From NCBI RefSeq assembly GCF_029784155.1, contig NC_073691.1, forward strand, positions 124,620,714 to 124,684,713: 64,000 bases of DNA. The letters are read 5' to 3'. A program made the position numbers and the translations under genes. Shown here piece after piece: positions 10,402 to 22,889 of this stretch. Within the stretch, counting starts at the first letter, position 1, and every line of letters begins with the position of its first letter. This DNA comes from Uranotaenia lowii (taxonomy: Eukaryota > Arthropoda > Insecta > Diptera > Culicidae). The notes under the pieces are model-generated. The model was given only the letters and a program-made list of their open reading frames with translations, searched no databases and was not told the origin of the DNA.

Positions 10402-12522
10402 CCCAAGCAACAATTTAAATCCATAATGGTTTTATAACAAAAAAAGAAAGTTTTATTAAGGGATTGAATAAGCGTTAATGGCTGTAAAGCGTATTTTGAA
10501 AAGATCATTATATAAACGATCTTCAGGATAGCTACACAACCACTATATGACCTCATTATAAGTTCTCGATCGAAATCTTGTAATTTTTATTAACCGTGTG
10601 TTTAATGGTTTTGAAGGTCGCTTTAAAGCAATATTAAAACCTTGCTCTAGAACCGAAATAAAAATAAATCAAAAAGGCCTTGAAAAATACCTCATTAAGA
10701 ATGACACTTGAAACCTATGCAAATGTAAACAACAATGGCAGCGAAATAATTTTCTACAATCCTGGCCGCTAGCAAAAATTGAATATATTAATAATACCAC
10801 AAGATCGGATGATATTCAGAAAAAGATAAGACCGAGATAGGGGGATAGAACCGTTGTGCCAAGTTTGCGGTAGCCGTTTCTCGCCGGGTTGGTGTTCAGC
10901 TTAGATTTCTGTCTTCGGAGAACTTTTCAGCAGTTTTTTTTCAGCGGAATTTTCACGGTTCTCAATTTGTTAATATTATTTATCAAATAAAAAAATATTT
11001 CACCAGAAGATAGTTGAATAAAACACATTGTATAATCAATAAATTTGTATTGTTCACAAACGAATTCTCACTACAATCCAGCACAAGCTTAAATTATAAA
11101 CTTTTTTTTTCATGCATCTGTTTCCGATCACTACAGCGATTCCTGCCTTATTTTTGTTGGTCCACCGGTATCGAAATCTTCGATTTATGAACACCAAGTG
11201 GTCAGTAGTGCACGGTTTCGGCCACCAAAAATTAAATACATACTCCCAGCTCCCGATGTCCACGCAGCATACTTTCACCCGGTTTGTGCTGTCGATTTTT
11301 ATCCATCGGCAGCCAGCTGTGTCCCAGGAATTGCAGACGAACCTGTAAAACGGAGAGCTATTATTTTTTTCATATTCAATATGAAAAGCGATTGAACTTT
11401 TTACCTGGGCAATCAGAAATGTTGTAACTTTCCCGTGCAGCCTTTGCTCTGGTTCTGGATGGAACCGGTCCCGATCGGCAACAGCCTTCCTCGAATATCG
11501 GAACATTCTCGTCGATTTTTCGTATATTTTAACTTCAAATTGGGCACAGAAAACGATATCGAGCTGAACTTGCGGTAGCCTTTTTTCGGAGAAACTCTTT
11601 CCAGTTTAAGTTTTATTGGTGGTCTGCGAAAGATTTTTTTTTGTTTTGTTTTAATTTCGCAGTGACAGCTGCACTGAGATAAAAACACTTATAACGATCC
11701 GAAAAAAGATCTTTTGGTTTTATAAGGGGTAAAAAAGTTTTTTGGAAGAAGAATTGTTCTTCAAATGGCATTCGTACAGAAAACTTCGACTTATTAATGA
11801 TTTTTTCAAGCTCAAAAGGTATTTAAAAAAATGGCCACCTTCTGATGAAATAATAAAATTTTTCATGAAAATCTCATCGAATATGATGGTTTGTAGTGTC
11901 AATTACCACAAATTACCAGAAATACTGATATCATTATATAAAATACTGATATTGTGGACTAAATAAGGATGAAATATTAATTAGGTGCATAAAATATTTA
12001 AAAATTTATTAAATTAAGTCTCTTATTTTGAAAGATTACAAGAGAGCGCGGATTATTTGAAAGTATTTCGAAATATTACCCGATAAAATTTGAAGCGCAG
12101 TAACTTTATCCATTAAGAAATCCATAAACTAATTGAGATAATAATTCGATAATATTAGTTGTTCTTCATGAGTCTTAGTCGAGTGAAACATAAAATAATT
12201 TTTTTGTGAATTCAGCCAGATTATTTTATTTTAATAAATTCAATTAAAAAACCTTTATCAAACACATTTTTTCATGAATGATTCTCTCATCTGTCACTAG
12301 AAGAATTTATCTTGAACCGGTCTTTGGCAAAGCCCTTTTGAATCCATATGGTTGTATAAGGCACTTATAAGTTTTACTTCAGAACCTCCTGTAGGTGGGC
12401 CTTTTCACACTTATAGGTGTTTTATAAATGTTTTAATGGGGTTTATATAACTAAACGTTGTTTTATAGCTAGGCATTGAAGCGCCCTTCCAGCTACTTAT
12501 AAAACTTAAATTGTTACTTGGG
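10402..12522. mobile_element. inner nested element of the same family
   Basis: The left end CCCAAGCAACAATTTAA (10402) and right end TTAAATTGTTACTTGGG (ending 12522) repeat the outer element's termini, with CA dinucleotides on both sides (10400-10401 and 12523-12524). The inner 2.1 kb therefore looks like a family member inserted in, or forming the core of, the outer one. Confidence 0.5.
11054..11688 (-). pseudogene. unrecognised minus-strand coding remnant, weakly Tudor-like
   Basis: On the minus strand two open frames overlap (about 11688-11413 and 11506-11054). They are separated by a possible 62-bp intron with donor CAG|GTAAAA and acceptor TTTTACAG. The downstream frame contains NRVKVCCVDIGSWEYV, which fits the Tudor-domain core V.V...D.G..E.V after a Trp-Ile-Lys. 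Joining the exons in that frame leaves a TGA, so the piece is broken or the exon model is wrong. It lies inside the inner element, which may have captured a host fragment. The family assignment is tentative. Confidence 0.22.
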
Positions 12523-13815
12523 CATTCAAGCTTCCTTTTCAAATTTCACACACGTTTATAAGACAAAAAGGTTATTTAAAAGAAAAATAGTTTTATAAGC
12601 AGTTTTCAGAAAGCAAAATCGTTTTTTAAGAGTTCAATAACGGCTTTTATTAATTTCATATATTAGCGCCATTTGTTAGACAAATAATGGTGAATTTATA
12701 ATTGACATCTTTCTATTTAAGAGATTAACCCTTATCACCTAACCCACGCATTATAAATTTGGATATCCTTATTGCTGAGATAATGTTTTAAAATTTATTT
12801 ACAAACCAAAAGATGATTCAATAATTGAAAGCAATATTTATTCGATCTATTTAATCGGTTTTTTATTGTTTGAAAGAACGATTTACAGCAGGCCCACAAT
12901 TTTTCCCAAATTTTCTCATACCTATTTGCGGTAAATTTGAAAGCGCAAGTAAATAAATAGCAGGTATTGAGCATTCCGGCTTAGAAAATAGAATTAAATT
13001 ACCTAAAGAATTAAGATATCCTTTGTGCTTTGTTTTTTTTCATTTTTGATTTGAATAAGATTCAATTGTTTTGTAAATTATTATTGAAAACCCAATTCCG
13101 GAGCAGAATTATTTGTAGATGAAAGTAATATAATAAATAGGTTTTATAAGCGAAATTCACACAGAACTCTGAAAGTTGATTTGGATTGGCAAGGTTTTAT
13201 TATTTGCTCTGCAGAACCTACCGCAGAAAAGCCTTTTTGTGCTACTAAGCGTTGTATTGCAGTTTTATAGATCCTTACATAACCGGACGAGGTTTTATAG
13301 CTTTAATTTATAGTTGGTATGGGGTCCCTTATAAAACCTAAATTGTTACTTGGGTACTCCACTTTTCATAAATTCTCATTTTAATTATTATTAATAATTT
13401 TTAAAACAAGTTATATGCGAAAAGAAAACGATGTTGATTCTTTGGCCGAAAAACTTTAGTAGATTTGTATAAAATAAAATTTCGAAGTATCCTATTAAGT
13501 ACTTAAATATTTGATTCTAGAATCTGAAATTAAGAATTTTGTGCTCTGCAGAAAAGCGGAAAAGTCCTGAGGTGGACGATTCTATTCCAACTGCAGGATT
13601 CTTTAGAGATTTCAACCTAACCTCCTCATTCTGTTGAAACGGCAGTGCTGTTAAATATTATCAAGGCTTCGACAAACCATCCATGTTATAGTGGAGGATT
13701 AGACTTTTAAGTTATAGTGAGGAATATGGCTGGAATAAGCCATCGAGGAGGTCGGGGCAGTTTTTCACGGGGCACCCTATGAATCAATTTTTTTTCCTAT
13801 GATGTCCCAGAGAAC

Positions 13816-14045
13816 ACATAATATTTTAAGTGGCTTGTGATATAGCTCAGTTGGCAAGTCTGTTGCCTCCTGAGCAGATGTCCGCGAGTTCGAGCCCAAG
13901 AGTAAACATCGAACACAGTTGTACCGGATAAGTTTTTCAATAACGATCCGCCAACTGTAACGTTGATAGAGTCGCGAATGCCATAATGATGGTAAAACGA
14001 CTATAATCGAAACAAAAAAAAAAAAAAAAAACATAATATTTTAAG
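13816..14045 (+). mobile_element. tRNA-derived SINE with 15-bp target duplication
   Basis: The body is 13831-14030. It has a pol III A box (TAGCTCAGTTGG, 13843) and B box (GAGTTCGAGCC), a tRNA-unrelated region of about 110 bp and a poly(A) tail. It is flanked by exact copies of ACATAATATTTTAAG (13816-13830 and 14031-14045). The same locus in duplicated copy 2 (23351-23365) has a single ACATAATATTTTAAG and no SINE. This is direct evidence of insertion by target-primed reverse transcription. Confidence 0.92.
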
Positions 14046-14332
14046 CATACAAAGATACTGTGAAGTGTTCGTTATATTTCCTTCAAATAACCATCATGCC
14101 TGATATCTTCAAACAATAATTGGTAATTTATCACGTGCAAACATTGCGGAAGAACGAATCAATTTATCGAAAATCAACTAATAATAATTCAAATGCTGAT
14201 TAGAGCTGTAAATGCAAAATTACAATTATAATTTATTTTGTAAATCTATCACCGCCCGAAAATCTCTGAATTGAAAAAAATTAAAGATGAATATTGAAAC
14301 TCTTGTCATTTTAGCAAATCACTTGGTATGAG

Positions 14333-14735
14333 CTTCATCGAAAGCAGAACAAATATTTCCCTCATGACTATTGGGAAGTGACAATAAGACTTTAGACAAA
14401 GAATATGAATTATTTAAAAAAAATACAACAGAAATAAATTCAAATTCTATGGCTATGCAGACAGTTAAATAGTGAAATTCAGAACCTAAAATCGGATTTT
14501 ATTCAGATCTACAATCAACAGTGTGAAATTAAAATCGTACTATCAAATTTAAAATACAGTTCAAATACAAAATTTCAGAATCCAAATAACAATCAGAGAA
14601 AATCAGGAATTGCAAAATTTAAAATTCAAATCCAAATATTTAATTCACTTTCATATCATTAAAACTCAAAACATCGCGTTCATGTAATGTGTTGAAAGTT
14701 TTAAAATGTAATGCGGATTAAAGCTTTAAATTTAA
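14333..14735. repeat. dispersed repeat family B, copy in segment 1
   Basis: Diverged homologue of 5134-5527, repeated nearly identically at 23653-24055 as part of the large duplication. No coding content. Confidence 0.55.
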
Positions 14736-14965
14736 AAATTATTTATCTTTCATATAAAAATGGAGAGTTTTTTTGTAACATCATCACGTATAACTGGACG
14801 GTCGGAATCAAGTAAAATTTTGGTACCCAAGTGTTTTTCAGGTCAGAGATGGTTTGTATAATAGTTTCGAGAATCTTACTTTTTATAAAACGGGGGCTCT
14901 CATACAAAATCATATCCTTTTGCTGTCTTATATACAAAAATGGAGGCGTTTTCTTTGTACATCAT

Positions 14966-15465
14966 NNNNNNNNNNNNNNNNNNNNNNNNNNNNNNNNNNN
15001 NNNNNNNNNNNNNNNNNNNNNNNNNNNNNNNNNNNNNNNNNNNNNNNNNNNNNNNNNNNNNNNNNNNNNNNNNNNNNNNNNNNNNNNNNNNNNNNNNNNN
15101 NNNNNNNNNNNNNNNNNNNNNNNNNNNNNNNNNNNNNNNNNNNNNNNNNNNNNNNNNNNNNNNNNNNNNNNNNNNNNNNNNNNNNNNNNNNNNNNNNNNN
15201 NNNNNNNNNNNNNNNNNNNNNNNNNNNNNNNNNNNNNNNNNNNNNNNNNNNNNNNNNNNNNNNNNNNNNNNNNNNNNNNNNNNNNNNNNNNNNNNNNNNN
15301 NNNNNNNNNNNNNNNNNNNNNNNNNNNNNNNNNNNNNNNNNNNNNNNNNNNNNNNNNNNNNNNNNNNNNNNNNNNNNNNNNNNNNNNNNNNNNNNNNNNN
15401 NNNNNNNNNNNNNNNNNNNNNNNNNNNNNNNNNNNNNNNNNNNNNNNNNNNNNNNNNNNNNNNNN
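14966..15465. other. assembly gap, 500 N
   Basis: Exactly 500 N. A round number suggests a scaffolding placeholder, so the true distance and even the join are uncertain. It truncates copy 1 of the large duplication on the left and the retrotransposon interior on the right. Confidence 0.99.
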
Positions 15466-15958
15466 CATGCAATTTATAAATCCAAAAAAGCACCCTACGT
15501 TGTGTTTTCAATGCTTGGAATAAAACTCACCAATGATCCACTAAACAAAGGCCTTGTATTCATAAGCTTTACTCCAGCTGTACTCTGATCAACTCCAGCT
15601 TCTCTTCAACACAATAGCGTCACAATTATGCTAAATCCATCCGTCTGCCATATCGTCATAACTCGTAGCATAACATGCAAATAAAGGCACACCAGAAGCA
15701 CCATTAAACAAACCAGGAATTATCGGAATGCCACTCACCTGTGGCCAAAAGATTCTAGGCCTTTATTTTTTTTTTATCTACGATGTCCAAACGCTTTGAA
15801 TAATCCCGCAGCATAAATCCAATTATCATCCAAATATGGCGATCCTTTGTTCCAGAAAAACAATGACGAAACTTGGCGCCAGAATCCGCGCTTGGCTTGG
15901 GATCGGATTTTAAAGATGACCACTAAACGCAGCTGACCATCCTGGTCACGGCACCAAA
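15466..15958 (-). mobile_element. 5' leader of a BEL/Pao-like LTR retrotransposon, truncated by gap
   Basis: Read on the minus strand, this follows the LTR and primer-binding site and should hold the untranslated leader and start of gag. The gap removes the rest. No long gag frame is visible in the remaining ~490 bp. A strong donor-like CAG|GTGAGTG is present on the minus strand near 15741. Identification rests on the primer-binding site and LTR, not on protein similarity. Confidence 0.6.
15939..15956 (-). promoter_or_regulatory. tRNA-His primer-binding site
   Basis: The minus strand reads TGGTGCCGTGACCAGGAT, 18 nt complementary to the 3' end of eukaryotic tRNA-His (…TCCTGGTCACGGCACCA). It starts 2 nt after the CA end of the LTR, the standard position for priming minus-strand DNA synthesis. 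From memory, tRNA-His-type sites are known in insect BEL/Pao elements, but the family is inferred. Confidence 0.8.
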
Positions 15959-16412
15959 TGAATTACCTTGGTTCCAGCTGCTCGATTAGAAATGTCCGAA
16001 TCCTTCCGATTACCGTTTCCGTTGAGCCTTCGTTTCGTCACGGTTCTTGCAGTGCTGATTTTCTTTTCGGGTTCCAAATTGCCAATCCACAGTGTGTTCG
16101 GTACACAAGAACAACTTTTATTTTACCGTACTTTAATCTTCTATCCGTACTAACAATCCGTACTAACAATCTAGTTTTAAGTTTAGATATAAGTTTATTG
16201 ACCGGAGAACTACTTGTTTATTCCACTGAAGTTTGATACAGAGTGATTTTATTGGCAATCAGCTGTTTCCTCCTAAACTTGCACCTAACTGCATTTTACT
16301 TAGATGTAATTGTATGTGTGATGTTTATGAATTGAGGGGTGTTCAATAAAAATGTGTTACAAATGTAGTGAGATATGAGTGTATAACAGTTTTGTGAACC
16401 TAGTTGCCAACA
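15959..16412 (-). mobile_element. LTR of BEL/Pao-like retrotransposon, 454 bp
   Basis: On the minus strand it begins TGTTGGCAACTAGG and ends GGTAATTCA, the canonical TG...CA, directly before the primer-binding site. It carries several AATAAA signals and a short tandem (TTGTTAGTACGGA twice). Its outer end abuts the (TTTG)n array, so the element inserted into that array. Only this 5' LTR is present; the 3' LTR and interior are lost in or beyond the gap. Three small open frames inside it are not genes. Confidence 0.75.
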
Positions 16413-17034
16413 GTTTGTTTGTTTGTTTGTTTGTTTGTTTGTTTGTTTGTTTGTTTGTTTGCTTGTTTGTTTGTTTGTTTGTTTGTTTGTTTGTTTGTTT
16501 GTTTGTTTGTTTGTTTGTTTGTTTGTTTGTTTGTTTGTTTGTTTGTTTGTTTGTTTGTTTGTTTGTTTGTTTGTTTGTTTGTTTGTTTGTTTGTTTGTTT
16601 GTTTGTTTGTTTGTTTGTTTGTTTGTTTGTTTGTTTGTTTGTTTGTTTGTTTGTTTGTTTGTTTGTTTGTTTGTTTGTTTGTTTGTTTGTTTGTTTGTTT
16701 GTTTGTTTGTTTGTTTGTTTGTTTGTTTGTTTGTTTGTTTGTTTGTTTGTTTGTTTGTTTGTTTGTTTGTTTGTTTGTTTGTTTGTTTGTTTGTTTGTTT
16801 GTTTGTTTGTTTGTTTGTTTGTTTGTTTGTTTGTTTGTTTGTTTGTTTGTTTGTTTGTTTGTTTGTTTGTTTGTTTGTTTGTTTGTTTGTTTGTTTGTTT
16901 GTTTGTTTGTTTGTTTGTTTGTTTGTTTGTTTGTTTGTTTGTTTGTTTGTTTGTTTGTTTGTTTGTTTGTTTGTTTGTTTGTTTGTTTGTTTGTTTGTTT
17001 GTTTGTTTGTTTGTTTGTTTGTTTGTTTGTTTGC
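16413..17034. repeat. second (TTTG)n array, about 0.62 kb
   Basis: About 155 TTTG units with one substitution (TTTGCTTG near 16462). It precedes duplicated copy 2 just as the 1.9-kb array precedes copy 1. It is interrupted on its left by the LTR. Confidence 0.97.
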
Positions 17035-18226
17035 TTTCTAATGTGTAAAACATGGTGAGATTCTAATTTTATCAAAATGATATGATGAAAATTTGAAAAT
17101 GGGATTGTTACCTGCAAAAAATAAGGTACTTGTAAGTTAAATGACTTAATGAATGAATACACAAGCCATCGGTAGCGTAATTTGTCTTTTGAATGCATCC
17201 GTCGTCACCCGTTGAAGTCCATTTCATTATGCGACCGAACTATGAAGGTAGGTAGGTGGTCATAAAAACAAGCTCACAACAACCCGTGCATGACACCCCG
17301 GGGGTCAATTGCTCTTTCGAGCGCGCCATGATCCGATGTTTATTTGCACCATCAAGTACGAGTTCGAGGTAGGTAGATACTTCAGATGTTCAACCGCAAC
17401 GGATGAAAACTTAATTATGTCGTCAATCTTCAGAAATGATCCGCCACAACGATCGTTAATTTGATTATTGATCTCAAATCACCAAACTAGAGGCTCAAAT
17501 GTTGATTATGATTGGGAAGCATGATTTTTAATCACATGGTAATGATTGTTCTGTTGTTGTTACAAAAAAGTGTAGAATACAGGGAATTTCGAAACGTTTC
17601 CTTCGTTTACGAAACAAGAACCTGCTTAAGACCTTCTAACAGAGACCCTCTAATTAAAACCATTACAATGCAGGTCAAAATAATTGAAACGTCAGCTACT
17701 AAACCAATCAATCCGTCAAAAAACAAAAAAGAAAAAAAGACGATGTTACAGTGAGTGGAAACCACGTGCAAAAGCCAAAGTGTTAAGAACTGTTTGGAAA
17801 AGAGAACAAATAAACCTGCATGAAGACGGAATGCTGCATCATCAAATAACCTACCCACACATTTAGTTTTCTGCAAAGTCGTTCTGAACGTGTAATTATC
17901 TAACCGCTTTGAACAGATTCAAAGATGTTGATGGTACAGATTTTTCGTTAATAGCCGGGAGCATCAAATTAAGAGCGTTTTAACGGCAAAAAATAGGTAC
18001 CATTGTTGATTATGATTGAGATTGAGTGATCAACATATTTGGACGCGTTAGAAAATGCGCTCTTGAAAAATAAAACTTGTCAACAGGATGTTTATAGTAA
18101 GCAACTTTCGCGTTATGCATACAATTTTGTTCACACAAGAATCTTGAGACAAGATCCATGCAAAACTATGCGCCTGGATAATATGTAAAACCGAAGAAAA
18201 AAGGGTATTGTCGTTACAGGGAAAAA

Positions 18227-18401
18227 CTGTAAAATCAGTTGAGCGACAATGGATTTTTCTCGGAGTAGGTAAGTTAAACCTAACGTCGGAAGTAGTGCGC
18301 TGGATGGCGGGTCACCGTACGATTCCAGCGCACTACTTCCGACGTTAGGTTTAACGTACCTACTCCGAAAAAAATCCATTGTCGCTCAACTGATTTTACA
18401 G
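18227..18401. repeat. hairpin with 78-bp arms, copy 2
   Basis: Identical arrangement to 8692-8866. Both arms and loop are preserved with no difference I could see. Confidence 0.85.
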
Positions 18402-18979
18402 CGCTGGACTGGCGACACAATATGGGTTTCAATGTAATTCGCGTAATCCAAGGTATCACTTATCCTAGGTGGTCTCTCTTCCCTCTATCTCGGATGAACG
18501 GAGACCTACTGTACATTCATTGGCTTCAAAGGAGTTAAAAGCTGGCTCATAGTAAATTCGTATAAATAAAGTCGCATTTCCTGGAATGAATCAATCAAGC
18601 CATGCAACTCAGAAGAGACTTAAAAAGTCTTTGGCAGGTTTAGTATGCCTTCAAATAACCAGGTTTTTTAGATTTACATAGCATTAAATAGAGAAAGATG
18701 AATCTGGATCTAGCGATAATCAGATAAAATAAATTTGTTTATGTTGTTTCTATGATTTACGTTATGAATTAACCTTCATAAAAAAGAAATGATTTAAAAT
18801 GACACAATGTTCCAAGTCTCAAATCTTAATTTTAAATGAAATATGTATTGAGTAATTCGACTCATTATTCAAAAAAACATTCAACCACAGACTAACAGAC
18901 GGGTCACTCCATTTTCATTCTTCGCAAACCTTTTTAGCTAGCCCAGGAAGCTAGGCAATTGTGCCATCAGATTGCGCTA

Positions 18980-21900
18980 CCCAAGTAACACACAAAATTC
19001 AGATTGGTTTTATAATTTTTGAACGCTAGTTTATAAAGGACGTATAATATCTATTATTGGTTTAAAAATCATTTAATAATAACCTTTTAACAACTAGTCT
19101 CTAGGACATCTACACGCCCATTATATATCCAACTTATATAACAACATTAAACTTTTGAGATTTGATTTTTATTAGGCACTTTGAGTGTCCTATAAAACAT
19201 TTTTATTTTTGAACAGATAAAGAATTTGAAAATGTTTAATTATACCTTCCTATGAACCTGTTCAGATTTATAAAAGCCCTTTCAAACCAATTCCTAGTAT
19301 TCGTGTTTTTATACGGTCATTACAAGTGACTTCGGTTTTAAACATGCAAATAAATAACTTTTTGTGGCGTCTATAAACCGTTTATAAGGAACTTAAACTT
19401 CTATACGCTGTAAAAGTTTTATAAAAGTTATTCGGTCGAATAATTGGATTACAACAGTCTCTCAATCGACCATAATGTCAACAATGGAAGGTTTTCTGTG
19501 GAAAAATCTGTAATTTCGCATCATCTGGGAACAATAAAGGGCGAAATTTATCTTTCCAATCACCAGGAACGTCATGCAGCATAATTTATTATCTGATAAG
19601 AGTGCGTAATGTTATGAAGGAATCTCAGGTGTAAGTGAAGTATTTTGTTTGTTCTCAGTCGCAGATTTGTTATATTTTTTCGCGAAATTAATCGAAAGAT
19701 GATCCTAAAAATTTTAAAGTGTGCTATAAGAAAAACATATGGTGCATTATGTTATATTTTTCAACTCAATAAAAAAAATTATAAATGATTTAAAAATTTG
19801 TCTTTTAATTATCCGCCAAACATACTCAAATCTAAGAGGTTTTATAAATGCTTCAAAGAAACTCATTAAGCCTGACTCAGTTTTGAGGGAAAGACTTACA
19901 GAATGTTATTTAACTTTGTCGGTTTATAGAATACCACCCAAGCAACAATTTAAATCCATAATGGTTTTATAACAAAAAAAGAAAGTTTTATTAAGGGATT
20001 GAATAAGCGTTAATGGCTGTAAAGCGTATTTTGAAAAGATCATTATATAAACGATCTTCAGGATAGCTACACAACCACTATATGACCTCATTATAAGTTC
20101 TCGATCGAAATCTTGTAATTTTTATTAACCGTGTGTTTAATGGTTTTGAAGGTCGCTTTAAAGCAATATTAAAACCTTGCTCTAGAACCGAAATAAAAAT
20201 AAATCAAAAAGGCCTTGAAAAATACCTCATTAAGAATGACACTTGAAACCGATGCAAATGTAAACAACAATGGCAGCGAAATAATTTTCTACAATCCTGG
20301 CCGCTAGCAAAAATTGAATATATTAATAATACCACAAGATCGGATGATATTCAGAAAAAGATAAGACCGAGATAGGGGGATAGAACCGTTGTGCCAAGTT
20401 TGCGGTAGCCGTTTTTCGCCGGGTTGGTGTTCAGCTTAGATTTCTGTCTTCGGAGAACTTTTCAGCAGTTTTTTTTCAGCGGAATTTTCACGGTTCTCAA
20501 TTTGTTAATATTATTTATCAAATAAAAAAATATTTCACCAGAAGATAGTTGAATAAAACACATTGTATAATCAATAAATTTATATTGTTCACAAACGAAT
20601 TCTCACTACAATCCAGCACAAGCTTAAATTATAAACTTTTTTTTTCATGCATCTGTTTCCGATCACTACAGCGATTCCTGCCTTATTTTTGTTGGTCCAC
20701 CGGTATCGAAATCTTCGATTTATGAACACCAAGTGGTCAGTAGTGCACGGTTTCGGCCACCAAAAATTAAATACATACTCCCAGCTCCCGATGTCCACGC
20801 AGCATACTTTCACCCGGTTTGTGCTGTCGATTTTTATCCATCGGCAGCCAGCTGTGTCCCAGGAATTGCAGACGAACCTGTAAAACGGAGAGCTATTATT
20901 TTTTTCATATTCAATATGAAAAGCGATTGAACTTTTTACCTGGGCAATCAGAAATGTTGTAACTTTCCCGTGCAGCCTTTGCTCTGGTTCTGGATGGAAC
21001 CGGTCCCGATCGGCAACAGCCTTCCTCGAATATCGGAACATTCTCGTCGATTTTTCGTATATTTTAACTTCAAATTGGGCACAGAAAACGATATCGAGCT
21101 GAACTTGCGGTAGCCTTTTTTCGGAGAAACTCTTTCCAGTTTAAGTTTTATTGGTGGTCTGCGAAAGATTTTTTTTTGTTTTGTTTTAATTTCGCAGTGA
21201 CAGCTGCACTGAGATAAAAACACTTATAACGATCCGAAAAAAGATCTTTTGGTTTTATAAGGGGTAAAAAAGTTTTTTGGAAGAAGAATTGTTCTTCAAA
21301 TGGCATTCGTACAGAAAACTTCGACTTATTAATGATTTTTTCAAGCTCAAAAGGTATTTAAAAAAATGGCCACCTTCTGATGAAATAATAAAATTTTTCA
21401 TGAAAATCTCATCGAATATGATGGTTTGTAGTGTCAATTACCACAAATTACCAGAAATACTGATATCATTATATAAAATACTGATATTGTGGACTAAATA
21501 AGGATGAAATATTAATTAGGTGCATAAAATATTTAAAAATTTATTAAATTAAGTCTCTTATTTTGAAAGATTACAAGAGAGCGCGGATTATTTGAAAGTA
21601 TTTCGAAATATTACCCGATAAAATTTGAAGCGCAGTAACTTTATCCATTAAGAAATCCATAAACTAATTGAGATAATAATTCGATAATATTAGTTGTTCT
21701 TCATGAGTCTTAGTCGAGTGAAACATAAAATAATTTTTTTGTGAATTCAGCCAGATTATTTTATTTTAATAAATTCAATTAAAAAACCTTTATCAAACAC
21801 ATTTTTTCATGAATGATTCTCTCATCTGTCACTAGAAGAATTTATCTTGAACCGGTCTTTGGCAAAGCCCTTTTGAATCCATATGGTTGTATAAGGCACT

Positions 21901-22889
21901 TATAAGTTTTACTTCAGAACCTCCTGTAGGTGGGCCTTTTCACACTTATAGGTGTTTTATAAATGTTTTAATGGGGTTTATATAACTAAACGTTGTTTTA
22001 TAGCTAGGCATTGAAGCGCCCTTCCAGCTACTTATAAAACTTAAATTGTTACTTGGGCATTCAAGCTTCCTTTTCAAATTTCACACACGTTTATAAGACA
22101 AAAAGGTTATTTAAAAGAAAAATAGTTTTATAAGCAGTTTTCAGAAAGCAAAATCGTTTTTTAAGAGTTCAATAACGGCTTTTATTAATTTCATATATTA
22201 GCGCCATTTGTTAGACAAATAATGGTGAATTTATAATTGACATCTTTCTATTTAAGAGATTAACCCTTATCACCTAACCCACGCATTATAAATTTGGATA
22301 TCCTTATTGCTGAGATAATGTTTTAAAATTTATTTACAAACCAAAAGATGATTCAATAATTGAAAGCAATATTTATTCGATCTATTTAATCGGTTTTTTA
22401 TTGTTTGAAAGAACGATTTACAGCAGGCCCACAATTTTTCCCAAATTTTCTCATACCTATTTGCGGTAAATTTGAAAGCGCAAGTAAATAAATAGCAGGT
22501 ATTGAGCATTCCGGCTTAGAAAATAGCATTAAATTACCTAAAGAATTAAGATATCCTTTGTGCTTTGTTTTTTTTCATTTTTGATTTGAATAAGATTCAA
22601 TTGTTTTGTAAATTATTATTGAAACCCCAATTCCGGAGCAGAATTATTTGTAGATGAAAGTAATATAATAAATAGGTTTTATAAGCGAAATTCACACAGA
22701 ACTCTGAAAGTTGATTTGGATTGGCAAGGTTTTATTATTTGCTCTGCAGAACCTACCGCAGAAAAGCCTTTTTGTGCTACTAAGCGTTGTATTGCAGTTT
22801 TATAGATCCTTACATAACCGGACGAGGTTTTATAGCTTTAATTTATAGTTGGTATGGGGTCCCTTATAAAACCTAAATTGTTACTTGGG
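18980..22889. mobile_element. TTTTATAA-rich TA-flanked element, copy 2
   Basis: Counterpart of 9445-13354, with TA flanks at 18978-18979 and 22890-22891. The nested inner element is at 19937-22057. Confidence 0.6.
20589..21223 (-). pseudogene. copy 2 of the weakly Tudor-like minus-strand remnant
   Basis: Same frames and possible intron as at 11054-11688. The translated frames I compared are unchanged between copies, which is uninformative given the recent duplication. Confidence 0.22.

Larger units (their letters stand above)
9445..13354. mobile_element. 3.9-kb non-autonomous element, TA-flanked, TTTTATAA-rich
   Basis: The left end CCCAAGTAACA (9445) and the inverted right end TGTTACTTGGG (ending 13354) are flanked by TA on both sides (9443-9444 and 13355-13356). 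The right end also carries AAATT and TTATAAAAC. The motif TTTTATAA or TTATAAAA recurs more than twenty times, concentrated at 9470-9910, 10210-10600, 12330-12660 and 13140-13340, so it mirrors around the centre. A second pair of the same ends is nested inside (10402-12522). No transposase is recognisable. Confidence 0.6.
7504..14965. repeat. large duplicated segment, copy 1
   Basis: From 7504 the sequence matches 17039 onward at a constant offset of 9535 bp until a SINE at 13831. After that the offset is 9320-9321 up to the assembly gap. About ten single-base differences were seen by eye over roughly 7 kb. Contents are the hairpin at 8692, the nested element at 9445-13354, the SINE, a family-B repeat copy and the start of a 181-bp tandem repeat. 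The right edge is cut by the run of N. Confidence 0.95.

Noticed and set aside
13777..14034. 85-codon minus-strand frame
   Set aside because: It lies over the SINE and its poly(A)-derived Phe run.
14831..15588. Long frames across the gap
   Set aside because: They consist almost wholly of N.
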